From positions 1,578,501 through 1,642,500 of the forward strand of contig NZ_CP012418.1 in assembly GCF_001708405.1 (NCBI RefSeq): 64,000 nucleotides of DNA, given 5' to 3'. The notes under the pieces are model-generated. The model did no database searches and was not told the origin of the DNA. It worked only from the letters and a program-made list of their open reading frames with translations. This document shows, piece by piece, positions 8,492 through 18,068 of the stretch. The translations under genes and the position numbers were made by a program. Source of the DNA: Kangiella sediminilitoris (GTDB taxonomy: Bacteria > Pseudomonadota > Gammaproteobacteria > Enterobacterales > Kangiellaceae). Every line of letters starts with the position of its first letter. Positions within the stretch are counted from its first letter, which is position 1.

Positions 8492-10243
8492 TTACGGATT
8501 AAATGGAAAAACTATGGGTATCATAATTAATGCTACGGCTGAAAAACACAGTGAAACTAACCAACCTACTTTTGCAAAATCAGAAAAATTCATATGGCCA
8601 GCGTTCATAACCATCAGGTTGGTTTGATAACCGAAAGGACTTATAAAACTGGCCGATGCGCCATATGCCACTGCCATAGCAAACGGCATGTAGCTGACCC
8701 CTAGCGATTCCGCTATCCCAAAGGCCAGTGGGAACATTAATGCAGCTGCTGCATTGTTGGTTACAACCTCGGTAATAAGCCAGGTCAATAAATAACAAAT
8801 TATAAAGGCCCAGTATATACCTGCATAATCATTTGCAGACTCAACCGACAGTATACTCTCCACAAGACTGGATAATAGCTGAGCGGCCCCTACCTGGTTA
8901 AAGACATCAGCAATAGCCAAAGCTGCAGAAATTACCAGCCAAATTTCCAGAGGCAGCCGACGTCGCACTTCTGTTGGCGTGAGAACTTTAGCAGTAAACA
9001 TTGCCATCAAATACAGTAATAAGCCTGTTAGAAGGCTTAAAACACCCGTAGCTGCCAAACCAATCACTGAAATGAAACCACCAAAGACAAGCCATTCCTT
9101 TTGTTTTGCCAAAGGTGGCTGCAAATCTTTTTTATCTAACAGGATAAAGTTTCGTTCAATGTTAGGTCGCTGGTAAAAGCCCCTGCCAACAGCAAGTACC
9201 AATTTATCACCAGAGCGAAGTTCCAGATCAGATATTGAAGCTGGCAGTCTCATACCATTCCTACCAACCGCTACTACCGCAGCATCAAAATGTGCACGAA
9301 AACTGCTCTGCTTCAAAGTACGGCCAATTAAGGTTGAGTTGGGGCTGATAATAACTTCTTTTAAATGCTTGTCGAGCAGACCAGAGCTGTCAGCAAATAC
9401 ATTGACACCCGGTATATTAGCCAACTGTTTTGCCTGAGTAACATCTCCTGAAAAGATTAATTGATCGCCAGCCTGAAGCTTTTCTGATGCGTCTGGCATT
9501 GAAACTGCATCGTTCTCCCTTACAATTTCTACTAAGGAGAGCCCCGTCAATGACGATAAACCAGCCTGCTGTAGTGATAAACCTACAATATGACTATCCT
9601 TATCGACACTGGCTTCGAGGAAGTACTCTTTACTGATTTCATTAGGAATGATGGTTGCTGGTATCCAGTAGCTTGAAATCACCACAGCCAAACCAGCGAC
9701 GACCAATATACAGATACCTACAGGAAGGAAGTCAAAAAAATTAAAACCCGGCTCTCCATAGTCAACCAAAAAACTATTAACGATCAAGTTTGTCGATGTT
9801 CCGATCAATGTCAGTGTACCGCCCAAAATCGCGAAAAATGACAAAGGTATCAGTAACCTCTTCGGAGAATGCCTTCGACTATGACGTACTGAGCTTATCA
9901 AAGATGCGACAACGGCTGTATTATTCAGAAACGCGGAGCTTATTGCTACTAGCCCACCCATTTTAAAAAGGGTCAGCAGCTGGCTTTTACTAAAGAGGTG
10001 ACGACTAATCCAAGCTAAAACCCGTGTTTTTTCAAGGGCGAGCGAGCTGACTAAAAGCAACACTAATGTCAATACCGCTGGATTAACGGCATGACTAAAC
10101 ATCCTCTCAGGGCTTACAAAGCCCGGGAAGTATAACGCCAGCGCAGCTAATGAAAAAAGCCATGCAGGGCGGGCGACATTCATAATCAACCCTCCAAGCA
10201 TGGCTAAAATCACAGCTAGTGTATAGAGCTGTGCTAAATCCAT
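8492..10243 (-). CDS. SLC13-family permease with TrkA-C domains, probable sulfate transporter
   Basis: 583 aa. Two membrane halves of about 5-6 helices each flank a cytosolic region (about residues 200-365) with two RCK/TrkA-C-like domains (GLSLVEIVRENDAVSMP and AVVAVGRNGMRLPASISDLELRSGDKLVLAVG). The signature loops are GGTLTLIGTSTNLIVNSFL in the first half and SASFISPFGYQTNLMVM in the second, typical of the SLC13/SAC1-like sodium:sulfate group. Position between cysN and cysC (4 nt after cysN stop) makes inorganic sulfate the likely substrate. It would feed sulfate activation for the sulfotransferases. Substrate is inferred from context; family call is firm. Confidence 0.88.
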   Translation of the reverse strand: MDLAQLYTLAVILAMLGGLIMNVARPAWLFSLAALALYFPGFVSPERMFSHAVNPAVLTLVLLLVSSLALEKTRVLAWISRHLFSKSQLLTLFKMGGLVAISSAFLNNTAVVASLISSVRHSRRHSPKRLLIPLSFFAILGGTLTLIGTSTNLIVNSFLVDYGEPGFNFFDFLPVGICILVVAGLAVVISSYWIPATIIPNEISKEYFLEASVDKDSHIVGLSLQQAGLSSLTGLSLVEIVRENDAVSMPDASEKLQAGDQLIFSGDVTQAKQLANIPGVNVFADSSGLLDKHLKEVIISPNSTLIGRTLKQSSFRAHFDAAVVAVGRNGMRLPASISDLELRSGDKLVLAVGRGFYQRPNIERNFILLDKKDLQPPLAKQKEWLVFGGFISVIGLAATGVLSLLTGLLLYLMAMFTAKVLTPTEVRRRLPLEIWLVISAALAIADVFNQVGAAQLLSSLVESILSVESANDYAGIYWAFIICYLLTWLITEVVTNNAAAALMFPLAFGIAESLGVSYMPFAMAVAYGASASFISPFGYQTNLMVMNAGHMNFSDFAKVGWLVSLCFSAVALIMIPIVFPFNP

Positions 10244-10247
10244 TGCT

Positions 10248-11666
10248 TTATGACTTGGTTATATCTTTGGCGCCCCAATGTGGGAAGTGCTTACGAACCA
10301 GTTGATTAAACTCTATCTCAAAATCACTGTATTCATGAGGCTCAACATCTCCGCCTGAGTCAGTCAGGGCTTCTTCTATCATGCCTGCACCAACCGTTAC
10401 GTTAGTTAAGCGATCAATAACAATAAAGGCACCGGTTTTATGATTAGTTCGGTAGTCATCAAACATAACCTTCTCATTGACGGATAAATCAACCAAACCA
10501 ATCTCGTTCAACTCTAACTGACCAGCTTCATGCTCAGCCATGGTATTAACATCAATTCGATGGTGAATCTCATCAAACTGGGCAGTGGTTAACTTACTGT
10601 TAAACTTAACGTAATAGTCTCGGTTAGTTGTTAAGGCAGTCTCATGCATCCACACAACTTTTGCTCGCATACGATTGGAAACATGAGGAAGGTTATCCTT
10701 CTTCACAATCATATCACCACGACTGATATCAATTTCATCATTCAATGTCAGTGTTACCGCTGCAGGAGCTGTTGCTTCTTCGAGCTCTCCATCAAAAGTA
10801 ACAATAGATTCAATTTTTGCTAATTTCCCAGAAGGTAGAGCCCTAATGGTATCACCTTTGGCTATAGTCCCAGATGCTATCGTTCCTGCGAAGCCGCGGA
10901 AGTCCAGGTGAGGACGATTAACATACTGTACCGGGAAGCGGAAATCCGCCAGGTTGATATCGCTCGCTATTTCAGTGGCTTCAAGGTAATGCATCAATGG
11001 AGAACCTCTGAACCACTTCATTTTTTCGCTTGGATTAACGACATTATCGCCATCCAGTGCTGAAATAGGAACAAAGCGAATATCAGGGATATCCAGTGAG
11101 CCTGCTAACTCAAGATACTGAGCTTGAATTTCCTTGTATCTTTCTTGCGAATAGTCCACCAGGTCCATCTTATTTACTGCAACAATAACGTGTTTGATTC
11201 CCAGTAAGGAACAAATGAAACTATGTCTACGAGTTTGAGTTTGCACGCCATGGCGAGCATCAACCAAAATAATTGCTAAGTCAGAGGTTGAAGCGCCTGT
11301 AACCATATTACGCGTGTACTGCTCATGACCAGGGGTGTCAGCGATAATAAATTTACGCTTGTCAGTAGAGAAGTAGCGATAGGCTACATCAATGGTAATA
11401 CCCTGCTCTCGCTCGGACTGTAAACCATCTACCAGCAATGCCAGATCGACTTTGTCGCCTGTAGTGCCAGACTTTTTACTATCTTCAGTCACAGCAGCTA
11501 ACTGATCTTCAAAAATCATTTTGCTGTCATGCAGTAAGCGTCCTATTAAGGTACTTTTACCATCATCAACGCTGCCACAAGTGATAAAACGCAGCAGTTC
11601 TTTATTTTCATGCTGCTCCAGATAAGCAAGGATATCATTCTCAATTAAAGGTGATGCGTGAGACAT
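10248..11666 (-). CDS. cysN: Sulfate adenylyltransferase, large GTPase subunit
   Basis: 472 aa. GTPase motifs: G1 [19 protein letters not shown] near residue 32, G2 [16 protein letters not shown]3 [13 protein letters not shown]4 [10 protein letters not shown]-Tu-like beta-barrel domains follow ([22 protein letters not shown]). It powers CysD in making APS from ATP and sulfate. At 472 aa it lacks a fused APS kinase, consistent with the separate cysC. Its ATG overlaps the last base of the cysD stop (11666), so the two are translationally coupled. Confidence 0.97.
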   Translation of the reverse strand: MSHASPLIENDILAYLEQHENKELLRFITCGSVDDGKSTLIGRLLHDSKMIFEDQLAAVTEDSKKSGTTGDKVDLALLVDGLQSEREQGITIDVAYRYFSTDKRKFIIADTPGHEQYTRNMVTGASTSDLAIILVDARHGVQTQTRRHSFICSLLGIKHVIVAVNKMDLVDYSQERYKEIQAQYLELAGSLDIPDIRFVPISALDGDNVVNPSEKMKWFRGSPLMHYLEATEIASDINLADFRFPVQYVNRPHLDFRGFAGTIASGTIAKGDTIRALPSGKLAKIESIVTFDGELEEATAPAAVTLTLNDEIDISRGDMIVKKDNLPHVSNRMRAKVVWMHETALTTNRDYYVKFNSKLTTAQFDEIHHRIDVNTMAEHEAGQLELNEIGLVDLSVNEKVMFDDYRTNHKTGAFIVIDRLTNVTVGAGMIEEALTDSGGDVEPHEYSDFEIEFNQLVRKHFPHWGAKDITKS

Positions 11667-12574
11667 TAGAAATACCCCTCAATTTTTTTCTTTTCCATGG
11701 AACCAGCACTGTCATGGTCGATAACACGACCTTGGCGTTCTGATGTTTTAGTCAAAAGCATTTCCTGGATAATTGCAGGAAGTGTATCAGCACCAGATTC
11801 AACAGCACCGGTTAATGGGTAACAGCCAAGGGTGCGGAAGCGCACTTTTTTCATCATTGGCTCTTCACCCTCTTCCAAAGGCATACGCTCATCATCTACC
11901 ATGATCAAGGTTCCATCACGCTCAACAACCGGACGCTCTTTAGCAAAGTAAAGATCCGGAATAGGTATCTTTTCCAAGTAGATATACTGCCAGATATCCA
12001 GTTCAGTCCAGTTCGATAAAGGGAATACACGAATACTTTCACCCTTATGAACCTTGCCATTAAAGATATTCCACAACTCAGGTCGCTGATTTTTCGGATC
12101 CCAGCGATGCTTCTTATCACGGAACGAGTAAACACGCTCTTTAGCTCGAGTTTTTTCCTCATCACGGCGAGCTCCACCAAAGGCTGCATCAAACTGATAC
12201 TGATCAAGAGCCTGCTTTAAGCCCTGAGTTTTCATAATATCCGTATGAGTGGCACTGCCATGCTCAAAAGGACTGATGTTCATTTCAAGACCATCAGGAT
12301 TTTTATGCACTAAGAGCTCAAAGCCGTAGTCTTTAGCCATTTGATCACGGAACGCAATCATTTCCTTGAACTTCCATGTGGTATCCACGTGAAGTAATGG
12401 GAAAGGCAGCTTTCCGGGCGCAAACGCCTTACGTGCCAAGTGAAGAAGGACAGATGAGTCCTTACCGACGGAATAAAGCATGACAGGTCGATCAAACTCC
12501 GCGATAACTTCTCGCATAATTTGAATTGACTCATACTCAAGTTGCTTGAGGTGGGTGATTTTATGTTGATTCAT
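11666..12574 (-). CDS. cysD: Sulfate adenylyltransferase, small subunit
   Basis: 302 aa, normal length. PP-loop [17 protein letters not shown] near residue 35 binds [24 protein letters not shown] and [16 protein letters not shown] are CysD signatures. It adenylates sulfate to APS with CysN. First gene of a four-gene sulfate-activation unit (cysD-cysN-permease-cysC). A 113-bp gap separates it from the upstream deacetylase gene; that gap holds no clear terminator or promoter, so read-through from the polysaccharide genes is possible. Confidence 0.97.
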   Translation of the reverse strand: MNQHKITHLKQLEYESIQIMREVIAEFDRPVMLYSVGKDSSVLLHLARKAFAPGKLPFPLLHVDTTWKFKEMIAFRDQMAKDYGFELLVHKNPDGLEMNISPFEHGSATHTDIMKTQGLKQALDQYQFDAAFGGARRDEEKTRAKERVYSFRDKKHRWDPKNQRPELWNIFNGKVHKGESIRVFPLSNWTELDIWQYIYLEKIPIPDLYFAKERPVVERDGTLIMVDDERMPLEEGEEPMMKKVRFRTLGCYPLTGAVESGADTLPAIIQEMLLTKTSERQGRVIDHDSAGSMEKKKIEGYF

Positions 12575-12687
12575 AAATAATTAGTAAACCTGATTTAACA
12601 AAATGATAAATAAAGTCGAACAGCCTATTCAAGGAATATTTGCTTAATACTATAGAACGTTAGGTTATGAATAACGGTTTGTAGATA

Positions 12688-13542
12688 CTAGTCATTCAAG
12701 TCAACCACTTTAGCGTACTTCCAATCAATTATATTTGCTGCTTCTTCTAAATCCATAAAGGTATTGTTTTGAAGCAGGTATTTTAACTTACTTAAAGCAC
12801 CTTTTATACCTACATAACTCTTAAACCTTCGGGTAAGTCCCAGACCTGGCACAAGAGGTTGTTCTGAGTCAAAGTCTCTGGGATGAAAGTATGTCATGAC
12901 ATAATCATCATCACTGAAGAATTTCGAAATCAAATACTTAGGAAGAAGTCTAAAGTAGCCTCCTCCCGAATAAATAAGGTCTCTTCCTAGCAGAGATTTA
13001 GTATTTATAGGAAAAGATTTGAGGGAATAACCGTTACGTTGAATAATTGAAGGTTCCGCAACACCATAGCTTTTCATTCCACCATGAGCCCTACTTGCAG
13101 GAAAAATTGAGCAATCAATCTCAATACCCTCCTCTTCCATGATATCAAAGGCCCATAGACACTCATCTGTAATCGAAAAGCCGGGGGCTCTGTACATGCT
13201 TACTTGCTTTCCACTAACATCCTCAAGAACTTTAACTGACTCACTCAAATCTTTTCTAAAGACTTCAGGAGTTTGTTCATAGACCAGTTGATGATTCATG
13301 GAGTGGCTTGCCACTTGATATCCCGAATTAACAATTTTTTGGATTACAGAAGGATGCTCTTTCGCTACCCAACCTAGACAAAAAAAAGTTGCTTTTTGGT
13401 CAGTCTCTTGAAGTAAATCAATTATTCTACTCACACCTTCATCAATTCTAGATTCAAACCGTGACCAAGAGTCAACACTTTTGGTCGAGTCATTATCTAA
13501 AATATGGAACCAGTCTTCGATATCAAAGCTTAAAATTTTCAT
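12688..13542 (-). CDS. Polysaccharide deacetylase (CE4, PEP-CTERM/XrtA-associated type)
   Basis: 284 aa. CE4 NodB-like fold: MKILSFDIEDWFHILD gives the first Asp pair, KATFFCLGWVAKEHP the beta-strand 2 motif, and YQVASHSMNHQLVYE the metal-binding H-x3-H. YRAPGFSITDECLWAF carries the catalytic Arg/Pro loop, and MTYFHPRDFD the late His. The D-W-F start and the C-terminal part resemble deacetylases found with exopolysaccharide systems. Likely role: removal of N-acetyl from a HexNAc unit. The ATG shares one base with the stop of the formyltransferase gene (13542), a tight coupling. No signal peptide, so a cytosolic, lipid-linked or nucleotide-linked substrate is likely (inference). Confidence 0.87.
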   Translation of the reverse strand: MKILSFDIEDWFHILDNDSTKSVDSWSRFESRIDEGVSRIIDLLQETDQKATFFCLGWVAKEHPSVIQKIVNSGYQVASHSMNHQLVYEQTPEVFRKDLSESVKVLEDVSGKQVSMYRAPGFSITDECLWAFDIMEEEGIEIDCSIFPASRAHGGMKSYGVAEPSIIQRNGYSLKSFPINTKSLLGRDLIYSGGGYFRLLPKYLISKFFSDDDYVMTYFHPRDFDSEQPLVPGLGLTRRFKSYVGIKGALSKLKYLLQNNTFMDLEEAANIIDWKYAKVVDLND

Positions 13543-14306
13543 TAATAAAAACGAGCCCCTATAGACTTAAATTCTCTCACATCTTCTTTCGTCGGAAACC
13601 GATAATAACTCATATCGACGTCATTATTCGGTATGGTACTGACATCACCTTTTTGTATTTTTTCTACAGCCTCAATGATAGCATCCATACCAATTTTCTT
13701 TGATACTTTAATCAGTCTCTCTTGGGTCATACCTTCAAGTAGTATTTCTTTCTGTACTAGTATCGGTCCGCTATCAATCCCTTCATCGACAAAAAATACA
13801 GAAACGCCGGTGCTTACCTCTTGATTCTTAAGAACCCAGAAGCTGGGCATCAAACCGCGATACTTAGGCAGTAGAGCAGTATGCAAGTTAAGGCAGCCCT
13901 CTGGTGCTAATTCGATTAATGGCTTCTTAAAAATCTCATTACCAGCAATAGAAATTAAAAGATCTGGTTGATAGGAGCGGATTGTTTGTAAAGAAACCTG
14001 GCTGTTAATTGACTGCTCAAGATCTACTCGAGGAATCTCATGCTTCTGTAGTATATGCCCTACTTTTTTAGATTTGGAAAATCTCGCTACAATATACTTC
14101 ATTGCATAACGCACAAAGAACCCCAAGCCAAATATTCTTAAAGTTTTAAATGACTTAGCTAAGAATGACTCTTTTTTACCAAATGGGGATACGTTTGATA
14201 CGATACAACCAGCTACTTCTACAGATTTAGGCAAATTAGAAAACAAGTAGTCTAAATTTTCTGCTAAGTAAAAAGGATCGTCCTGCGTAATGACTATAAC
14301 TTTCAT
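13542..14306 (-). CDS. Formyltransferase-family protein (formyl_trans_N)
   Basis: 254 aa. The C-terminal two thirds has the 10-formyl-THF transferase core: LLISIAGNEIF, then LNLHTALLPKYRGLMPSFWVLKNQ with the catalytic N-x-H (here LNLH) and the loop YRG. GVSVFFVDEGIDSGPILVQ supplies the late Asp (DEGIDSG). These are the residues of Fmt, ArnA-N and sugar N-formyltransferases. It lacks the Fmt C-terminal tRNA-binding domain. Context between a deacetylase and a WecG-like transferase suggests N-formylation of an amino sugar, but the acceptor is unknown. Overlaps WecG-like stop by one base. Confidence 0.8.
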   Translation of the reverse strand: MKVIVITQDDPFYLAENLDYLFSNLPKSVEVAGCIVSNVSPFGKKESFLAKSFKTLRIFGLGFFVRYAMKYIVARFSKSKKVGHILQKHEIPRVDLEQSINSQVSLQTIRSYQPDLLISIAGNEIFKKPLIELAPEGCLNLHTALLPKYRGLMPSFWVLKNQEVSTGVSVFFVDEGIDSGPILVQKEILLEGMTQERLIKVSKKIGMDAIIEAVEKIQKGDVSTIPNNDVDMSYYRFPTKEDVREFKSIGARFY

Positions 14307-15028
14307 TAAAGTTTCCCCATAAAATGTAAATAAAGATAGCGGAGATATACGTGCTGTCTAAAAATTCTTTTTGGCTGCATAAGCAACCGGTAAAACCATT
14401 CAAGATGTAATTTCTGAAATAAAGTAGGAGCCCTCTTGACTGTACCAACATATACATCATAAGAACCACCTACCCCCATATAAAATCCTTCTGGATGGAC
14501 TTCACGTAATTTGGTTATTAACTGTTCTTGCCTTGGAGAGCCCATTGCAACCGTCACGATATCTGGTCGAATAGCTTCAACTTCAGCAATAATCTGTGAA
14601 ACATCGCCGAAATAACCATTCCTTCGAGTAAGGCTCTTTAAGCCAAACTCTTCACTCAATTTATTGGCAGTTTGTTTATTAACGGATTCTTCTGCCCCTA
14701 ACAAATATACATGCTTATTGTTAAGAGCAGCCTTTTTCATTAATTCTTTCCATAAATCACACCCTGGTACTCTTGTGTTCTCGATCCCTTTTTTTTGTAT
14801 GGTTTTCACAACTGCTATACCATCCGCGTACAGCAACGTTCCTAACATCAAGTTTCTTTTTACATCTGGATTATCAGAAGCAGATATAACTTTCTCGGCA
14901 TTTATTGCAACGGCAAAACCAGGTAAAACGCCTTCATTGGAACAAATAGTATTTACAGCCTGCTCCATACTTTTAAAAGGAGTCACCGGTAAGCCCCCAA
15001 CTTCTACGGTTTGGATACATTCACTCAT
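14306..15028 (-). CDS. WecG/TagA/CpsF family glycosyltransferase (GT26)
   Basis: 240 aa, the usual GT26 length. Motifs: AINAEKVISASDNPDVKRNL, TLLYADGIAVVKTI (metal-free catalytic Asp region), RVPGCDLWKELM, VYLLGAEESVNKQTANKL, GYFGDVSQI, and IVTVAMGSPRQEQLITKLR. WecG adds ManNAcA from UDP-ManNAcA to GlcNAc-PP-undecaprenol. As wecA, wecB and wecC are all encoded at 22.6-26.1 kb, a WecG-type second step is a natural reading, giving ManNAcA-GlcNAc-PP-Und. TagA (ManNAc) or CpsF-like specificity cannot be excluded. Start overlaps the deacetylase stop by 8 nt. Confidence 0.86.
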   Translation of the reverse strand: MSECIQTVEVGGLPVTPFKSMEQAVNTICSNEGVLPGFAVAINAEKVISASDNPDVKRNLMLGTLLYADGIAVVKTIQKKGIENTRVPGCDLWKELMKKAALNNKHVYLLGAEESVNKQTANKLSEEFGLKSLTRRNGYFGDVSQIIAEVEAIRPDIVTVAMGSPRQEQLITKLREVHPEGFYMGVGGSYDVYVGTVKRAPTLFQKLHLEWFYRLLMQPKRIFRQHVYLRYLYLHFMGKL

Positions 15029-16010
15029 ACTGTTTATACCACTGGCTAACTGTCATATAGTCATCCTTTTTGTGTTTGGAAAGGTAGCGTCCCAATTGCT
15101 CTAAACTATGCTCAGTCAATGACTTTGGGTGGCCAATCAGAACTAAGTTGGCACTATCGCCATATTCCCTGAAAGCGTCTTTACGGAACTTATCCAATAA
15201 AATCGATTTATAGCCATCGATAGAAGCAACGGTTCGACTTTTCTTTGTTAATAACCGTTTGAGCTGTGCACCACTCATCTTTGCAGCTGTACCATCTCCA
15301 AAGGCTTTATACTTTATACCTGCAAACTTCTTAATAAGCGCGAACCGCCAAAAGAAAAGTGGGGATACAATAGAGCTACTAATTGGCAACTCTGTAAATG
15401 GCCCTTCTTTATTTGGGATTAGTGGATCTTCTTGGAATTTCCAATGACTTAATCTTGGGCTGCCCCTAAAATCAAATCCTTGAACTTCAGACAAATTAAC
15501 TCCATCAGTAAAAACGGTACTATCAACTTTTATTCCAGCCTGAAAAAGTGCTGAAGAAAAGTGCTCAAAAGGCTGAATACACCAGCCCCCTGCCCTGTAC
15601 GAGTTTGCTCTTACCTTAGCAACAGACTCCAACTTATTCGCATACTTCAACACAATTTCAGAAGCCTTCTTTTCAGTAAAGTCTGAAAGTTTGTAATAGG
15701 ACAGGTCAAAACTCCAGTATCCATTATCCCACTTTGCTTTTTCCCAGTGGGGGTGGATATGAAGTTGTAAATCATGACCTTGCTCGCTCAGGTTTCTTAA
15801 TTGTTCTTTCACTGCATCTGTAGATGCTTGATCGCACTTCAGCTCGTCGGCTCGGCTTAAGTAACCAATATCGACATAAAATGTAGCTTTCACATCGTGT
15901 TTATCAAGTAACTCTAATAATTTATTAGTTGGCTTCAGCATACAGCTTTCTGCAGTACCTGAGTGACTACCAAAGAAAAGCTCATAATCTAGAGTAATTA
16001 AAGTCTTCAT
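15021..16010 (-). CDS. Polysaccharide deacetylase family protein (second)
   Basis: 329 aa. CE4-like N-terminus: MKTLITLDYELFFGSHSGTA with catalytic Asp/Glu, KATFYVDIGYLSR, and GHDLQLHIHPHWEKAKWD with the H-x-H-x-H metal motif. YRAGGWCIQPFE is the arginine loop. The second half lacks a clear motif apart from LVLIGHPKSLTEHSLEQL, whose His fits the late CE4 His. No signal peptide. It overlaps the upstream sulfotransferase by 4 nt (ATGA), which invites comparison with heparan N-deacetylase/N-sulfotransferase, where the two activities are fused; that functional reading is inference. Confidence 0.82.
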   Translation of the reverse strand: MKTLITLDYELFFGSHSGTAESCMLKPTNKLLELLDKHDVKATFYVDIGYLSRADELKCDQASTDAVKEQLRNLSEQGHDLQLHIHPHWEKAKWDNGYWSFDLSYYKLSDFTEKKASEIVLKYANKLESVAKVRANSYRAGGWCIQPFEHFSSALFQAGIKVDSTVFTDGVNLSEVQGFDFRGSPRLSHWKFQEDPLIPNKEGPFTELPISSSIVSPLFFWRFALIKKFAGIKYKAFGDGTAAKMSGAQLKRLLTKKSRTVASIDGYKSILLDKFRKDAFREYGDSANLVLIGHPKSLTEHSLEQLGRYLSKHKKDDYMTVSQWYKQYE

Positions 16011-16867
16011 GGTTTATACCCATTTATAATATTAAGAGGCATAGTTAGTAACCATATCAACCATTGTTTCCAACGAGGCATTTTTTCCCACCATGACTCA
16101 TTACTTTTGAAATGAACGACTTTATTTTTAACCAGACGGTTGCCACCGACCATATGACCCGTACTTAACCCTTCATCATTAATTAACTTTTGCCTAACCT
16201 CATCAAGACTAACATCCAATTTTTCTGCTAACTCCATTAAAGTGTTATCAGGCTTCGTAATTAAATCTTCATACTTTAGCTTTATATATTTATTTCTTAA
16301 TAGAATCTTACATACAAACGAGGCAGTTAAGTTAACAATAAAATAATAAGCAGTTGCTGATAACCAGTTACGGGAAGTTTGTACATTTTTACCGAATGAG
16401 TTAACCACACCTCTGGGATCACGAACCATGTAAATAAAACGAATATTATCCTGTAAAATTGAATTAAGAGCTAAACCACGGCCGATGTATTTAGCGGAAT
16501 CTACCTTATACTTGTCAGTATCGCGAAGGCAGTCAAAAACAGCTTCGTTCGCACTGCAATATTCCGAGTAATTAAGTGCTCGCTCTCTTGTGAAAAGATA
16601 TTTGTATACATACCGGTGAGACTCTAGCTCTTTCGCTTGTTCTTTGTATTTTTTTGAACAAAACTCGCTGTTAAGTTTGTCATATGCTGAAGACCATAGG
16701 GGGCAGTCTTTGAGCTCTTCTCCACAACTACAGCTACTTTCTAAACCCATATGCTCAGGAAGCTGGTGTAATTCACCAAGCGAAGTGATTGATTCAGAGT
16801 TACTCAGCATAAGCGAGAGTATCGTTGTGCCACTACGTCCCGCACCTATTAAATATAAGAGCTTCAT
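16007..16867 (-). CDS. PAPS-dependent sulfotransferase
   Basis: 286 aa. LYLIGAGRSGTTILSLMLSN is the phosphosulfate loop, FIYMVRDPRGVVNSFGK the 3'-phosphate segment, and LKYEDLITKPDNTLMELAEKL the conserved C-terminal K-Y-E-D. A Cys-rich insert SSCSCGEELKDCPLW (about residues 49-63) could bind zinc or form a structural loop. The C-terminal WKQWLIWLLTMPLNII is hydrophobic and may tether the protein to the membrane. Co-translated with the downstream deacetylase; 4 nt after the GT4 gene. Second sulfotransferase by position in the operon. Confidence 0.88.
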   Translation of the reverse strand: MKLLYLIGAGRSGTTILSLMLSNSESITSLGELHQLPEHMGLESSCSCGEELKDCPLWSSAYDKLNSEFCSKKYKEQAKELESHRYVYKYLFTRERALNYSEYCSANEAVFDCLRDTDKYKVDSAKYIGRGLALNSILQDNIRFIYMVRDPRGVVNSFGKNVQTSRNWLSATAYYFIVNLTASFVCKILLRNKYIKLKYEDLITKPDNTLMELAEKLDVSLDEVRQKLINDEGLSTGHMVGGNRLVKNKVVHFKSNESWWEKMPRWKQWLIWLLTMPLNIINGYKP

Positions 16868-16871
16868 TTAG

Positions 16872-17912
16872 TTATACTTCTTCATAAATTTCATGTAAAC
16901 GTTTACAGACATTGGGTAAAGTCCATTTTCTAGCACTTTTCTCTGCTGAATCAGATAAAGCATGGTATTTGTTTAGTGGATAATCAAGTGTTTTATATAC
17001 AAGGTCTGATATGGGAGTTATGTCATCAAAAATCTCATTAAAGTCGCCAAGGATAAAGCCATTTTCCCCATCTATTACTTGTTCCTTAGCGCCATCAGTG
17101 TTGGTCGCAATACAGGGAACTCCGCATTTCATTGCTTCGCAAATACTTAGGCCAAAGGCTTCACTTCTGGAAGTATTAATTAGAAATCTAGAGGCATTAT
17201 ATAATTCCAGAAGCTGCTCATGACTAGCATTTTTGATCAAATGTACATTATGCACTCGTTTAATATCTTCATTAATTAAGCGCTCTAAAGGACCACTTCC
17301 AACTATTGCGATATTTAGGGGCTTATTAAGACTGGTTAAAATTTTTGCTAAGAGATCAAAGCCCTTAATGCTGTAAAAAGACCCCGCGTAAATCAAGTCG
17401 TATTTTTTAGTAATCTTTGTAGGTCTAAAAATTTCTGAAATACCCGCTGGTAAAAATTCCACATCGGCATCTTTTCCTAAATATGCATGAATATACTTCT
17501 TAAACTGGCTATTGACAACAATATACTTATCTACCCCTTTCAAAAGAGATCTATATAGATGCCCATCATTCTGATAAATGTCCGAGCCATGAAAAGTAAC
17601 TATGATTTTAATATTTTTATTTTTTAAATATTTATAGATATAAGCGAGTATTACCGTTGGATAAAAGAAGTGAACGTGAATAATATCGTACTTAGAGCTT
17701 GTGAAGACATATTTAAATATAAAGTTAAGGAAAAACTTACTATATTTTATTAAGCTACCAACTTTAGACGTGAACTTCCTTTCCATGGCGTAACAATCTA
17801 GGCTATCGTCTCTATATGTTTTTTTAAGCTCTTCAAATTGATTTTTAACGAAAAGACCAGAGTAAGGCTTTTGTTTAGATGGGAACATATTTGTTATTAC
17901 TAGAATATTCAC
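16872..17912 (-). CDS. Glycosyltransferase family 4
   Basis: 346 aa. Classic GT4: MNILVITNMFPSKQKPYSGLF, the acceptor domain IIHVHFFYPTVILAYI and VTFHGSDIYQ, a linker VEFLPAGISEIFRP, the donor domain DLIYAGSFYSIKGFDLL, IAIVGSGPLERLI, HEQLLELYNASRFLINTSRSEAFGLSICEAMKCGVPCIAT (contains the EX7E pair). It adds a sugar from a nucleotide donor to the lipid-linked unit. First gene after a 156-bp AT-rich gap from wzy with no strong promoter seen. The strong A/T bias in this stretch suggests later acquisition than the housekeeping flank. Confidence 0.89.
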   Translation of the reverse strand: MNILVITNMFPSKQKPYSGLFVKNQFEELKKTYRDDSLDCYAMERKFTSKVGSLIKYSKFFLNFIFKYVFTSSKYDIIHVHFFYPTVILAYIYKYLKNKNIKIIVTFHGSDIYQNDGHLYRSLLKGVDKYIVVNSQFKKYIHAYLGKDADVEFLPAGISEIFRPTKITKKYDLIYAGSFYSIKGFDLLAKILTSLNKPLNIAIVGSGPLERLINEDIKRVHNVHLIKNASHEQLLELYNASRFLINTSRSEAFGLSICEAMKCGVPCIATNTDGAKEQVIDGENGFILGDFNEIFDDITPISDLVYKTLDYPLNKYHALSDSAEKSARKWTLPNVCKRLHEIYEEV

Positions 17913-18068
17913 TTGTTAGGGACCTGGTTGATTTTATTAAATAAGTACAAAACAATGATATTCAAACAAATTTTTTTAAAAGAATTTAAAATCGCACACA
18001 TAAGTTTATCTTTGAAATGAATTTAATATAAAACAAAGGGTTCACCTCACTACAAATGGAAAGTTACT

